From Sipunculus nudus (Eukaryota; Annelida; Sipuncula; Golfingiida; Sipunculidae), in NCBI GenBank assembly GCA_026874595.1, contig CM049312.1, positions 67,798,929-67,862,928 on the forward strand: a DNA stretch of 64,000 nucleotides, written 5' to 3'. The notes under the pieces are model-generated. The model saw only the letters and a program-made list of their open reading frames with translations. It was not told where the DNA came from and did no database searches. The stretch's first letter is position 1. Each line of letters begins with the position of its first letter. Made by a program: the position numbers and the translations under genes. Below are positions 35,762 through 48,642 of the stretch, piece by piece.

Positions 35762-38700
35762 CTGAGGAAAAATACCAATGAATTGATGACAATTTTTTCA
35801 GATTTTCCATTTTCAAGCAACACTGTTTTTTAATATAAGATGATGTCAAGATTTTTACTTTAAACAGTGTTGAAATGCTGTATTTGTTTTATAGGAAAAC
35901 TGGAGAATGCCTTTTTTGTTTACATACCAAATTAGAAATAACAACCATTTACTTTTTTTACACATATCTGGAAGACAAAATAATACTTAATGTTACTTCT
36001 TTGCTGAATTCAGCAACTTAGGTAGGACTGCAAGGGCAGTAATCTTCTCATAGAAATATACCTACCTTGATTTCTCCACTGTCAGTGTTAAAGTCGTTCA
36101 TAGCTATTATGTTTCTTGTCGAGGATTGATGGACCCTCCATATTATGGCACCATGGTTGATGACAAATGACTTGTATTCTTCATAGAATGGCTGTGATGT
36201 GGCTTGGTTAGTGCTCAGACATTCTAGTTCATCCGGGTTAACCTGCACAGGATATCTGATACAGCTGTCATCATGAAATCTGATTCATCACCTTAGTGTC
36301 ATTAAATTGATGCACCAAGAATTTGTGCAAACTTAAATTTATGTCTCAGACAAACTCTCTACAAACTTTGCTGATGAAACCTGTCATACTTAATACTAAA
36401 CAGGGTTTATATAGCCCCATTCCAGTCCTCTGACATTAGAGAGTCTATGACCAGCTTACTGGCAGTCAGAGTGCCTTTACATCCTTCAGCGAGGAGTGTA
36501 CTGTAAAGCTCTATGAGGATGCAAATATTTTCATCATTTCTAACACTGCCTCGTGGCCTACAGGTACACTGTCATTGGTAAATAACAGTATAATAGTTAG
36601 TTTTTTTAGTATACTTTCTAACAACACCCAACATAAGTGAGAAGAATTACATTTTAACTCAGTGTATTGGTAAACCCCTCTGCATATTAGTTGAATTTCT
36701 GACTGCATGAATGCAGCCATGGCTTGCATGGGTTACTGGACGTAGCCAATTGTATGCGATACAGGAAATAATTTTTTTGGTTGAGACCTCACATGTGTTC
36801 TCTTGTGTTAATTTATCATTCATAGCCTAATTGTAGATTACAGGCTGTTTACCTCAATATGAATGCATGATGATGGAAGACCACTGTGATGCATTCCTTG
36901 ATATTGCTTGTATGATGACTCAAATAGGCTGATCAGCCCAATTATCACTGCCTACTGATGAAGTTGACAATTAGGATTCATAAAATTTATTTATATAAAA
37001 TCAGTGATTTGTCTGTTTAAATAGAAGAATTTCTCTAATATACTGTGAATATAGTGATATACCTACCGGTAATATTGTTATTAACACTTACCTGAAGTAA
37101 TGAAAACAATGCATCTTTGGATAAAGTGCGCCTCCTGGCTACTGTCTGATGACACCGCTTAACTGATTGCCGTGTTGGCTGGTCCACTTTAAAGATGTTC
37201 TGCTGCACCACGTTTAACACTTTCAAACAATCTTCAAAGTCACCACAGGTGAGAGCAGTCAAAAATCTTGATCTTGGTGATTTTCCACCTCCAAAAGCAA
37301 AATAATCTTCCATCTTTACACCAGAGCTTTGTTTTACCATCCACCTGAAAAAATAAACTTATTTAAATTTACCACTACTTTAAGATTCACCTTTTTATAT
37401 ATAAGAATTTTTGGGTTGATTTATCTGCCTCTTTATCATTTTTAATGCTGGCATCTGCAGATTTCATTCTTGGTTTCGGAAAATGTTGTAGGGCAATGGC
37501 ACCTAATTATCCTGGTATCATTCATGTTATCACCTGTATGAGAGGTTAGGCTTGGAAGCCAATTGACTTAGATGATGGCTCATTAGTTTTTCATTAACCA
37601 TGACCTTTTATAACCAAGATGTAACATTCCTTATTTTATTAGCCCAAATTTTTTAAAATGTCCATTGCCTTTCTATTCAATGCAGATTTAATCATCTTAA
37701 ACTGAGGCATGGGACACAGTCAGTTTGACTAAAAATCTGCAAATATATTTAACCTTTTAGGGGTGAATATTTTGTCAGTCACACTTAGTTATGTAAATTG
37801 ACAGTGAACATGTGGTCTAATGTTGAATGAGAGGTAAAATAAGGTGTAAAATGAGTTCTTTTATTATTTGAATTTATCCCTGATGTTGACTTTAATAAGT
37901 TTTTCTTCCTACACAAGATTTTTATTTTTTTTTTCAAATAGGCCTACTATTTATATAGCTGTGCAAGAATTTTTTTATGATTCTCTAACTTAAAGATGAA
38001 ACATTTTATAAAGGACTGACTTGGGTTTCCATGCCAATTATATGGTTAAAGTTAGCAGCAATGGTAATAACTTTTGTCAACCTTACCTTGGATGATTTGG
38101 CACTGATGACAAATACCTATTCTTTTCTTTGGGGGACAAAGGTTCATTGAACTTGTAGTTGTTGATGACTGCAAGGTCACTTGGAGGTTTAGGCTTTTCT
38201 GCAATATGAGCTAGGAGCTTTTTCTCCCACAACTGGACCTCTCCACATCCCTGAATTATCAGGAACCTGAAATAACATAAACATATATTTTAATCAAAGC
38301 TTCATACATCATTCTTCACACAAGACATGCTTGCAGGAGGGGGGGCACTGCATTTGATGTGTGACTGCAATCTATGAAGTAAAACTTACTGAGCTATACA
38401 GAATTGTAGCAACCTTTCATGCTTCATTGTTAGTCAGTCAAACTGGTTGTTAGTTTGGCACATCTGTTCATCACCTGTGTTACAGACTTATAATTATGAC
38501 TGAAACTACTCAGGGTTAATAAAACTAGATCACCGTCAAGTGATCTGCACTGAATGCACGGGGTGATAACAAGATTTTCACAAGTAACAGTTATATCACA
38601 TTTTTTAATATGCTCATGAATATGGCAGAGACTGTTACCCCCTTTGCAACAGGCTATGAGACAAGGCTTGTCAACTTGTACACTGATGGATAATAACATT

Positions 38701-41700
38701 TTGGCTACTAAACAGACATGTTGACAGTTGAGATTAATAACATACAGTGGAACCCCACAATTACGACCACCTTGGGGACTGGCCAAAGTGGTCGTAATTT
38801 GGGGGTGGTCGTATTTGTGGAACTTTAAGTTACGGGAATTGTATATTCGGGACCAAGAAAAGTGGTGGTAATTGTGGGGGTGGTCGCAATTGCGGGGTGG
38901 TCTCAAGGCGGGGTTCCGCTGTACATGTTGTCAATATAACCTGACAGACAGAAGTTAAATTGCACTACTTTGAGAGTTTTCTTTTCAGGTTTTTTAATTA
39001 TTTCCAGATAACCTCCATTTTAGCAAACCTGTGAGCTGATGCGATGGTCCAGCCTCATCTGTCCGCCGTTGTCCATCCGTCGTTAACCCATGCTATCTCA
39101 AAAACCTTTAGAGCTAGCATCACCAAATTTTATGCAAAATATCAGTTGTCTAAAAAAACTATCAGATTTTGCTTATTTTTTTGCTATTTGCATTTACTTG
39201 GATTCTATACGGAAAAAGCATAAACATCTTCTTCTCTGAAACTGTTCAGCCAAATTATTCAATATTTCACAGAAATAATCTCTGAACTTATCTCTCTCAT
39301 GTTTGTTCGAATGGATCCAGACCAGTGAATTTTGGCCGAGAAGCTGAACTTAGTCATTAAGCCTAAAAAGGATACTAAATTACAGTTGTCAGAAACGGCT
39401 TGAGCTATCATCACCAAATTTTATGCAAATGTTGGTTTCAGACTCCTATTTGAAATTGAGGTATTGGTGGCACAGTTTTGGCAGACTGACAACTGTATTA
39501 GATTATGCAATAGATCAAGAGGTCATTCAGTGCAGCCAGGTGCAGGACAAGAGTTCACTCAGTGCAGTAGCTGAAGCTAGCAATTTGTTCTGGTACACTC
39601 GGGGCAACTGCCTTTCTCACCTAAGCCTGGTCAGCCCAGTGCCCCTGGCAGTGGCTCAAGAGAAGTTTGATGTATTGGCCTTATATTTTGACCTGTCCAC
39701 ACATCTTTCATGGCTTTCTGGTACACAAGACTGGTGTGGCCACCTACAATGACTTTTGCACAGTTTATGTACCTGCTTTTTTCTCAGGAGGGATTCGATA
39801 TATCAGCCTAACTGGTGAATATTTATACATATTGGATAGCTTTGTCATACACAAGACTGGTGGTGCCACCTACAATAACATTTTGCACAGTGTATCTCCA
39901 TGCTTATTTTTCTGGAGGGATTTAATATATCAGCCTGAAATTGAGCATAAGTATACATATCAGATAGCTTTTCAGTTTGCAAGACAGATTGCACCACCTA
40001 CAATAATTTTTGCAGTGTATGCTCCTGCTTAATCCTCAGGTGGGATTTGACATATCAGCCTGAATTATACAGATGGTACATCTCAAATAGTTTTGTTGTA
40101 TACAAGGCTTGTGGCGCCATCTACAATTGTTTCATACATCTGTGCACATAGCTAAAGAGTGGTTTGGAATATGTGCCTGAAATATTGCATATTCTTACAT
40201 CTTTCATGGGTTTCTTGTACACAATACTGGTTGTGCCATGAAAATCATTTTTGTGTTGTGTGCACCCATGCTAGTATTTCAGTAGTGACGTTTGTGTAAT
40301 TGGTGCATGTACTCAGGTTCAAAATGTTCAGTGCTTGCATTGTACATAAACATGTCACACTTGTACACGAAAAGTAACAGTCCAGCATGGAAGCATTATA
40401 CCTGATGTATATCCCAGCGCACAGGTTCACATTAGGTGTTAAGGCCTTATTTTCAAGTAAGCTCAGATCTTTCAGTTACCTTCATATAGTTTGAGATGAC
40501 TAGATTTCTCAAATAAGTCCATGTAACTTTCATTTTATTGACTGAAAGGGATTATGTTTAATGTGTTTCATATTATTATGTACATATACAAGGAGAATGA
40601 AATATCTCTGGGACCTGTCTTATCTCATATTGTAATTTCATGTGATCTTTTCTTGCATGAAATTAAGACAACAAGATAATGACTGCATGGTTCAGCAGAT
40701 ATTAATGGCTGTTGCATGTTGTAACAGTGGCATGTGTCTCAAGTCAATAACCATATTTCTCCAGAAACATTGTTACTCTAATTTGACATGTTATACAAAT
40801 AAATTGTTAATATCCAAGAATACCTTCCATCAAGTGGATTTTTCTTTGGCGTAGTCTTTTGCACAAAAAAAGCAAATCCAGGTGCTGAGATTGTTGACTC
40901 TATCTTCATTCGTGCAAATGCCAGTGGCAAGGATGTTTTAACGCTTGACTGATTTTTCTCCAGCAAGTTCTTGTATGTTAATCAGGACGTTGGCGCTTCT
41001 CCCTGGCTGCAAATTAAAACTTAGAAATTAATAAATGGACAAAATTCAGGCATCTAGTCAGCCCTATATTCCTATTTTTTCAGACCTCCCTATTTTACCC
41101 TTTCAGTTATAAACTCTAGGCCAAGTTTATAGTGATTCTCACGTAGAGTTTGTAGTTGTACAATGGCTTTGTATTAGAGCATCAAATAAATATTCTTTGA
41201 TTGCTGATGATTCAAGTTACATATGCAAGAGAGATGTCAGGAGTAAAATTCACATCTGAGGTATACCAAAAGAAGCAGGTGTGCAGAGAAAGGGAAAGAA
41301 AGACATCGGAGAGTGTGGTAATTTGCTTTAACTGCCATCATTTTTATCCTGATAAAGTCCCACACTGAAAAGCACTATATTTGGCCTTAGGTAATATTTT
41401 ATCATACTTCTACCCTTCTTTTAGTGCAAGGTTCAGCCATTTTGTGTCATTATGTTTATTTCCTATATGCAATATGTAAAAATTTGCTGCAAAAATGTTT
41501 TAGCCTGCAACTCATCTCAAGACTTTATATTTATCTTAATAGGTGTGATTCTATAACCATCATATCAATTTGTGCAAGACACATTTATACAGTGAGGTAG
41601 ATTTAGTAGAACAGTAGTATAGGCTGATATAATGATACAGAGTAACTTACATTTTGTTCTGTATGCTGTTTCAGCTTCCACATCCCAGTCTGTAAACACT

Positions 41701-42602
41701 TTGATTGGACACACTTCAGAAGCTTCTGGCAGGACAGACTCCAGGAGTGCCTGGCCTTGTTGCTCAAAGAATCCTCTGCAGAAGCCATGCTCCATGTAGC
41801 GAACAAAGCAGTACCTGATGAGGTCTATACACACTATCATTGGCATAACATAGAATAGGCTCTCACAACAGGAGAGGCTACTCAAACTCAGCATGCTAGA
41901 CTCGGCTTGCAGCAGATGAGGTGTAGCCTGCCGGGCTGTGGTATCCAGTGGTCTGCATATTGCTGCATATAATATTTTATCATAAGCACATCGCAGCTGT
42001 GCCACATCTGTCAGCTCTTTTATCTTCTCAGCTGGCACTGTAAGAAAATGTTTGATTTATTATATTTTTGGTAATATTGCAGATTTTTTATTAATTTATT
42101 ATCAATACAAATTCTGATATTTGGACGCAAACTTTAATCTAGATTAAAAGAAGTGTAACCTTTATTGTATCCCAAGGCAAAGTGGGGATACTATGGTTTA
42201 GGCACAATCGCACCGCCAAGGCTGAGATTTCTTTCAGGCAAGATAATTTGAAAAATATTTGACGGATCCTTACTAAACAAGACATGTGCATATATATGGG
42301 TTAGAGGACAAAGCCTATTTGAAATGGGGTCTGTCTGTACTAGGAGAGTGACCTTGACCTTAAATAGGTACATTTTGGGGGGAAAATCACACAAATCTTT
42401 AAATATCTCAAGAAAACTTGCATGGGTTGATCCAAAATTCAAGTTCACTGAAGATCTTGGATAGTGTTGTCATATACTAGAAACTGGTGGCGCCACCTAT
42501 TATCCCTCTCTTGTTTTAAGACCTTAAAATACCCCGTCATTTCCACTTGACATACTGTAAGGATAACAAGTAAAAAACTGATGGACAGATTTTTTTACAT
42601 TA

Positions 42603-42655
<53 letters not shown>

Positions 42656-44413
42656 TGGGGTTATGACCTTTCCTATGAAAGTGGCCATGACCTTGAATAT
42701 TGCCATATATGGTGAAAATCACTCAAAATTATAATTATCTCAATATGGGATGCATGGATTGGTCCAAAAATCAAATTGACTGAAGATCTTGGATAGGGTT
42801 ACCTTCTGCAGAAGACAGGTGGCGCCACCTTCTGTCCTTTTCTCGATTTCTTGCCTTTTAGTACCTCACCATTGCCACTTAACAGTACTGTGAGCATTAT
42901 AAGTCTAAAACTAATGGACAGATTAGACTGAAATTGCGCATGTTAATTGATCTTGGATACCTCCATCTTGTATTTAAAACCTGAAGGTACCATCTGCAAT
43001 CGTTTTGGTGTGGTGTCCATCTGTACGGTTGGTTTAGTTGAAAATTGCTCATATCTCAGGAGTGGTTCAATGTATTGGTCTGAATTTGGCATGTACATCC
43101 ATCTTGGAGAGCTTTCTTGACAACCATACAGGTGGCGTCACCTGTCTTATTGTTTTCATAGTACAAATTAATCCTCTTTTCTCAAGAGTGATTCACTGTA
43201 TTGGCCTGAAATTGTGCATTCTATAGATCTATAGATCTTGGATACCTCTTTCTTGTATTCAAGAATGGCGGTTCCATCTACAATTTCTTTTCATTTGCTT
43301 TAAGTGAAAATTGCTCATATCTGAGGAACCTTTCAGAGTTTTGGTCTGCAATTTGGCATGCACATCCATCTTTCAGAGTTTTCTCATGAACCAGACAGGT
43401 GGCGCCACCTACCTTACCATTTTAATAGTATAAACTAATCCCCTTTTCTCAAGAGTGATTCACCATACTGGCCCCCATATTTGGTAAAAAATATTGTTTC
43501 TTAAGTTGAGTGATGGAAGAAAACATGGTCACTTGCCGAGGGTCAGAATTTGCTGCTGAAGATTGGGGCCTATTCTAAAAAAAGGGGTGGTGGGGGGTCA
43601 ATTGTCTGGGTATACTATGGCACCTTTGGTGCCGAGAAATGTCTAGTTTATATTAATACTAATTTAGCGATGTTGTAATTTTAGCATCGAGCACTGACCC
43701 AGAAAGCTTTTTATTATGAATAATTTCTTTTCTAGCTTTATTATGTATAATTCAGAATGCTAATAATTCAGATTTTTTTCAACAAGCTGAATATTATATT
43801 GGAATGCATACACACACTGTCAACGATGTGAACATTATGCTTACAAATATTCGACGTAATAACCCAAGTGCCCGGGCTTTCTCAACATTAATTTAAAAGA
43901 AATATGTTTATACCCGACAAATTGCCCACCTCCCTGGACAACTGTGTCAGTTGTGTCACATCTAATGATCCCCTGATATTGACACTTGCTTAGGATATGA
44001 CGTTTTTAGGATTATGGGAAACTTTTAGGTGCTAATTAATGGGGAGATTACTTTTCCCTAGCCAATATTTATGGGCTTGGGATACCCTGACATACTTTAT
44101 GCCCTCAAAATCATCAAGCGAGGTAAGGAAAAAAACTGTGACTACAATAGCTATTTAGGTGAGAATCGCTCATTCCTTCCCTTTTCTTTAGGAGAGCCCT
44201 CAAAAATCAGTGGGGGCGCTAATTAAGGTAGGGCCACTTATCACATCGGTTATGGTATATTCTTTCATATACATGTAAACATTTATCATAAACTGCCCAG
44301 AACACTATGGTTATTCTGTGAATCTATGTTGACGTACTTGAAACATTTTGAGGAGAAAATGCTTGCCCAGGTGATGTATCATTATGACCTCCGGCCTCCT
44401 GTGACGTTGCCAT
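35579..44413 (-). CDS. Unrecognised multi-exon gene with SWIM-like CxC...CxH motif
   Basis: Seven minus-strand exons (44415-44338, 42037-41651, 41006-40824, 38266-38087, 37344-37092, 36242-36066, 35761-35579) have good GT/AG borders and, except for one junction, matching phases. The protein starts MATSQEAGGHNDTSPGQAF. Its last visible exon has CTC...CCH, which fits the SWIM pattern CxC-xn-CxH. SWIM fingers occur in ZSWIM proteins, MAP3K1 and MULE-type transposases; I cannot place this one. The 3' end is missing. The junction of exons 2 and 3 breaks the frame, so it could be a decaying gene, a sequencing error, or a missed small exon. Confidence is for a spliced gene, not for function. Confidence 0.7.
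36066..36242 (-). CDS. SWIM-motif gene, exon 6
   Basis: 59 codons in phase 0, acceptor CTGTGCAG and donor GTAGGT. It reads VNPDELECLSTNQATSQPFY, then YKSFVINHGAIIWRVHQSS and NIIAMNDFNTDSGEIK. Its alternating hydrophobic pattern suggests beta strands preceding the zinc-finger exon. The other open frame in the neighbouring intron (36511-36729) lacks splice support. Confidence 0.8.
37092..37344 (-). CDS. SWIM-motif gene, exon 5
   Basis: Acceptor TTTTTTCAG, donor GTAAGTG; enters phase 2, leaves phase 0. It encodes WMVKQSSGVKMEDYFAFGGG, then FLTALTCGDFEDCLKVLN and a basic end (SVKRCHQTVARRRTLSKDAL). No family recognised. Confidence 0.8.
38087..38266 (-). CDS. SWIM-motif gene, exon 4
   Basis: Acceptor ATTTCAG, donor GTAAGG; enters and leaves in phase 2. 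It encodes FLIIQGCGEVQLWEKKLLAH, IAEKPKPPSDLAVINNYKF, NEPLSPKEKNRYLSSVPNHP. No family recognised. Confidence 0.8.
38745..38921. mobile_element. TA-flanked MITE (pogo/Tc1-mariner type)
   Basis: Ends CAGTGGAACCCC and GGGGTTCCGCTG are inverted repeats flanked by TA on both sides (38743-38744 and 38922-38923). The inside is made of repeated GTGGTCGTAATT-like words. At 177 bp it has no ORF. It lies in an intron of the SWIM-motif gene. Confidence 0.85.
39090..40290 (+). repeat. Degenerate family-A monomers in SWIM-gene intron
   Basis: About eight worn 130-140-bp monomers with GTGGCCACCTACAATGACTT, GGTGGTGCCACCTACAATAA and GTGGCGCCATCTACAATTG boxes, and TATCAGCCTGAAAT blocks, in the same orientation as copies 1 and 2. 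The open frames through it (39423-40032) come from the repeat. Confidence 0.7.
40824..41006 (-). pseudogene. SWIM-motif gene, exon 3 with broken reading frame
   Basis: Acceptor TTTGCAG and donor GTATTC are good. The 3' two thirds read LTYKNLLEKNQSSVKTSLPL, then AFARMKIESTISAPGFAFFV, in a frame that joins exon 4 perfectly (phase 2). Upstream in that frame lies a TGA (at 40984-40982), and exon 2 leaves in phase 1 where phase 2 is needed. So both a stop and a frame mismatch separate exons 2 and 3. I do not try to restore it. Confidence 0.6.
41651..42037 (-). CDS. SWIM-motif gene, exon 2
   Basis: Acceptor TTCTTACAG, donor GTAAGT; enters phase 1, leaves phase 1. It encodes 128 full codons starting PAEKIKELTDVAQLRCAYDK and continuing through a Ser/Cys-rich hydrophobic stretch (SLSSLSCCESLFYVMPMIV) to VFTDWDVEAETAYRTK. 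No known domain was recognised. Codon use and the sharp splice borders support a real exon. Confidence 0.75.
42163..43646 (+). mobile_element. Helitron-like family A element, diverged copy 3
   Basis: The 5' end has GTATCCC...GGGATAC, a hairpin with a different sequence but the same place and length as in copies 1 and 2. The 3' end has the hairpin GGCACC-TTT-GGTGCC (43619-43633), then ten bases and the end CTAG before TT. In between lie four GGTGGCGCCACC-type boxes (near 42487, 42819, 43131 and 43398) about 265-335 bp apart. A (TA)n run is inserted at 42604-42650. It sits in the first coding intron of the SWIM-motif gene. Confidence 0.72.
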
Positions 44414-44415
44414 TT
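44338..44415 (-). CDS. SWIM-motif gene, start exon
   Basis: After a long T tract and CTCAG acceptor (44416-44417), AA precedes the ATG at 44413-44411. It encodes MATSQEAGGHNDTSPGQAF and SPQNVS, and leaves in phase 1 at GTACGT. The phase agrees with the next exon, which supplies TG to make an ATG/Met codon across the junction. The exon begins at an acceptor, so an untranslated exon lies upstream. Confidence 0.65.
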
Positions 44416-44986
44416 CTGAGAAAAAAAAAACATGACATGAGATGACAACAGATGGCTTGGTACATTATGGATTGTAATTAGGCTATATGAATTACACCAT
44501 CCCCCTGTTATGGCATGAACAATGCAAACTCTTCAGTGAAGACTAATTCTTACCACCGCGCAAGTCACACTCTTCTGAATATATAAGGCTCTTGAATAAA
44601 AATTTATCCTGGGATCACAACATGAAATTATTTCCTATAGCTGCACATTTATACCTGTCAGCATGCAAAATATGTACAATTTAGGACAAAATATGAACTC
44701 ACATATGAGAAAATGACATGCTTGCTGTAACTTAGTCACAAGAATGCATTCAGAAAATTTTCTTAAATAAATCGAATAATAATAAATCACTCTTGTTAAT
44801 TTGATAAAACGGTTAATGAAAAAAAGCTTTACAAGTTTGATGATGGTAATATATTAACCAATATCTGAAACCAGTGAACCATGGGACATGACACTCAATT
44901 GATTAACATGACATGTGACCAAATGTGGAGCTAGGAAAGGGTATGGGATATGATTGCTGTCATTTGGCAGTCTCCAAAATATAGCC

Positions 44987-47915
44987 AACACGGGACCTGT
45001 GGGTCACGGTGCTCAACTGTAATTGTTTATTAGAATATTTTCATAAAAACCTAACTTATTGAAATGCAGCAACAGTGATTTTTTGTTGCCTGTGTACTTT
45101 CATGGGCAAAATGCTAGATGCAGAAATTTGAGTTATCGTCTGTCAATTAATTTGTGAATGGATGGGCCGTGTGACCTTGACCTTTGTGCTTGTGACCCCC
45201 AGAATAAAACAAAATCTTTCCCTATTCAAGTGAGCCATAAATGGAAGATGGAACATTTGAAATGAAAGTTTTGGCTTAAAATGCATCCCCAAACTTTTAA
45301 AGAAGTGTGTCCTGTGACCTAGAGGCAACCTAGCTGCCACCCCTAAACTTCAATTTTTTTTTTTGCTTCACTGAAGACAATTTTAATTCAGAAGGCCCGA
45401 GTGTCATGTTGTTATGGCTACCTTTGATCCCAAAATCAAAAGGGTTCTTCACTGGTGGACCATATATTAGTCAAGTTTGATATCCATTTGACGATCCAAA
45501 CTGGAGATTTATTTGCAAAAAGAATTATGTATGGACAGATGGCCCCTGAGACCTTGACATTTTGACAAAAAAAATCAAAAGTTTTTCACTATTAGTAGGT
45601 GAGCAAAGTATGAAGGATGGAAGGTTTGAGATAAAAAGATTGCCTTAAAATGCATCCATGCAATCTTATTTAAACAGTGGGTCCTGTGATCCCAAAATCA
45701 AAAGGGTTCTTCAGTGGTGGGCCATATATTAGTCAAGTTTGATATCCATTTGACGATCCAAACTGGAGATTTATTTGCAAAAAGAATGTATGGACAGATG
45801 GCCCCTGAGACCTTGACATTTTGGCCCAAAAATTCAAAAGTTTTTTTCACTATTAGTAGGTGAGCAAAGTATGAAGGATGGAAGGTTTGAGATAAAAAGA
45901 TTGCCTTAAAATGCATCCATGCAATCTTATTAGAACAGTGGGTCCTGTGACCTTGACCTTTGACAAAAGGATTCTTCAGTGGTGGACCATATATTAAATA
46001 AGTTTGATATCCGTTTATCATAATGAAACAAATTTGTGGATAGATCACCCCTGTCATTTTTCCCTTTGACCTCGTGACCCCAAAATAAAAAGAGTTCTTG
46101 CTTTGTTAGGCATATACTAGTATACCAATGTGTCAATCCAAACTGGAGTTATTCATAGACAAATATGTGGACAGATGGACTTTTGACCTAGTGGCCCCCA
46201 AAATCAATCGGGTTCATGTCTTATTTGCAGGTGACCTATATGTGTTAGATGGAAGGTTTTGGTTGAAAGGTTTGGCTTAACATGCATCCACAATCAAGTT
46301 TGAATTATCTCAACCCAAATTGGTGTTATCACCAGGAAACAAATTTGACGGACATACAGAAAGACAAACGGATGGACAGACAGGGTGATTACAATAGGGC
46401 ATCCTCTTGTTCAAGCGGGGGTCCTAATAACACACAAGGTTTCAGGACACTAGATGTTAACCACAGTTGCAAATCTGATAGTATCAATATAACTTGGCGG
46501 TCTCAATATAAAGAATGTACTGAAGAAACCAGTCATAATAAAAAAAATTCATAATTGTGATTAAAAATGTGAAACCTTATCTCTTGAAGGTCCCTTTATG
46601 TAAAAATTCATACAATAACAGAATTAAAAACAATGCATGGAATTATGACAAATGGAATGCACCTGTCCTTCCTCAATGATTAAGGCATAGATTGATAAAT
46701 TTATATTAATATCGACCAGCAATTACCAGACCCTCGGCGCAACCTGCAGTTTCACACAGATGTGTCTTGGGAAGATAATCGTTACTATATCTGTTACATG
46801 ATGGTGTTAATTTGGTCTGAAATAAACTTTTGTGCAAGTACTATCGCTTAATCCTTTTGTTCATAAAGTATTAAACGTGTGTATTATAATTAACACAATT
46901 ATTGTTGCATACCAGTATATATTAACAAAACATAAACAAATGAGTACATTTGTCTCCCTACCCAGTGAATATAAGCACAAAGACAAACCTGTGTTTCTTT
47001 GGCAAAATAAATGTGTTATATGGATAAGTTAACTGATCTATAATAAACCAGTATACCCAAATTACCTTTCAATTCTTGTTCACACTGTGTAAATGTGCGT
47101 GGACACGTGTTTTTTTTTAAATATTTCTTGTGTGTGTGTGTGGGGGGGGGGGGGGGGTCAAAGGGCGAGGGTCACTTAAAAAAAGTTTGCAAAAAGAATT
47201 AATGCGTTTTGCATAATTTCATCATTTTCTGTAGCAAAACCAGTTTGTGGGGAAAATATTTGCAAGGCGCCAATATGTGTGTGTGTGTATATATATGGGT
47301 GTGTGTGGGGGGGGGGGGGGGAATCTTAACCTTTGACCTCATGATCCCAAAATCAAAAGGGCCCTTTCTATATTGGTGGCTAATATATATCAAGTTCGAA
47401 ACCAATATGTCAATCCAAACTGGATTTATCATCTAGATACTAATTTGGCCCATGTGTCCTTGACTATTGATCGTGTGACCCAAAAATTAATTAGGTTGAT
47501 TGAGAGAGCTGAGAATCTAACATAATTGTTGTCACTTGAAGGTCTCCAAAATAAGGGGAAATGATAAAAATAAGAAAAAAAAAATTATAGATGGCGCCAT
47601 AAGTTTTCGTGAACTGACGATCTGATGGTCAATATTCAAGGCAATATACATGGCAAACCATGCAATAATAACAAGATACTTGAGGTTTTGTATCACTTTT
47701 TATTTATTGGGGGGGGGGGGGGGGTACTATCAAGGCCTATTACTCGGAGAAAATGGGCTCAGTAACATAATTTCAGGTTTCCGATGAGATTTAATTTACC
47801 TCCCTGGATGTTCACGTAAAAGTTTCCGGGGTCAGCGGTTACGGTTTGTGCCTTGCTAACGGACGGACAAAGTGTCATTCCTATACCTCGGTTTACTTTA
47901 AGTCAGCTGAGCTAA
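44987..47915 (+). mobile_element. Helitron-like family B element, long copy
   Basis: The 5' end AACACGGGACCTGTGGGTCA with a CTCAACTG box is a variant of AACAAGGGACCCATGGGTCA. The 3' end is a GTCAGCTGAGCTAA hairpin terminus at 47902-47915. Between them lies an array of about 240-bp units with nuclear-receptor half-sites (45140-46270), a GACAGACAGGGTGATTAC block, a 3' half with GATGGCGCCATAAG, and G tracts near 47142, 47310 and 47708. No coding capacity seen. Confidence 0.6.
45140..46270 (+). repeat. Tandem units with TGACCTTGACCTTTGAC boxes
   Basis: Imperfect units of about 200-260 bp repeat the words AAGGGTTCTTCAGTGGTG, GGACCATATATTAGTCAAG, GAAGGATGGAAGGTTTGAG and TTAAAATGCATCCATGCAA. They are punctuated by GTGACCTTGACCTTTGAC. 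The minus-strand frames here are repeat artefacts. Confidence 0.8.
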
Positions 47916-47929
47916 AAAAAAAAAGCGTT

Positions 47930-48280
47930 AACATTATGAAAAATACAGGTGGCGTCACCAGACTTAAGGAACCGATGAAATTGCCCAAGATCAATATGCA
48001 AAGGAATAATCTCGGCTTTCCATGCGTTAATTATTCAAATTTTTGAGCTTATGTATAAAATTTGGAACTATTCTGGGATACACAGGCAGCATAATTCTGA
48101 GAATATATGTCGCAGTGGCCTAATTTCAGGTATCCAAGTAGCTTTTTCAAGGACTTATTTTTTGTAAGTCTTTTAAGTTAGAAGTTTCTAGGTCAAACGG
48201 TTAGGGTTTGCGCCATAGGTATAACGGATGGCCAGACAAAAAGTGATCGCTATAGCTCAGATGAGTCAGCTGAGCTTGAA
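47930..48280 (+). repeat. Extra 3' half of family B
   Basis: Directly behind the long copy, this repeats the 3' module: ACAGGTGGCGTCACCAGA, a CAATATGCAAAGGAATAAT block, an AGTTTCTAGGTCA block, and a TAGCTCAGATGAGTCAGCTG hairpin end, here GCTTGA rather than GCTAAA. Confidence 0.6.
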
Positions 48281-48642
48281 ATGAATATATATGCATAATT
48301 TTAATTTCTGTGTAGAATTTTCAAAACCAATACCAAGTCCTATCTGGTACAATAAATAAAAGCAATATCGGGTTAGAAATAAAATAGGATAAGCATTTTG
48401 AAAATCGTATACGGACGCTGCATCGCCGCAGCCAATAGCTCATTTGGTCTGACGAGGTGGATACACGATCTTAAAAAGGAGGGGACACATAAACAATTAA
48501 CTGTACCAGAGTCAGACATAATAGTAATTGTAATAATTGGGGTAATTAGTAATAATTATAGTAACAGATTATTACAACTAATAGACTATTATAGAGTTCT
48601 TATATAGTTCACAAATAACTCGCATGCAGAACTATATAGTGT

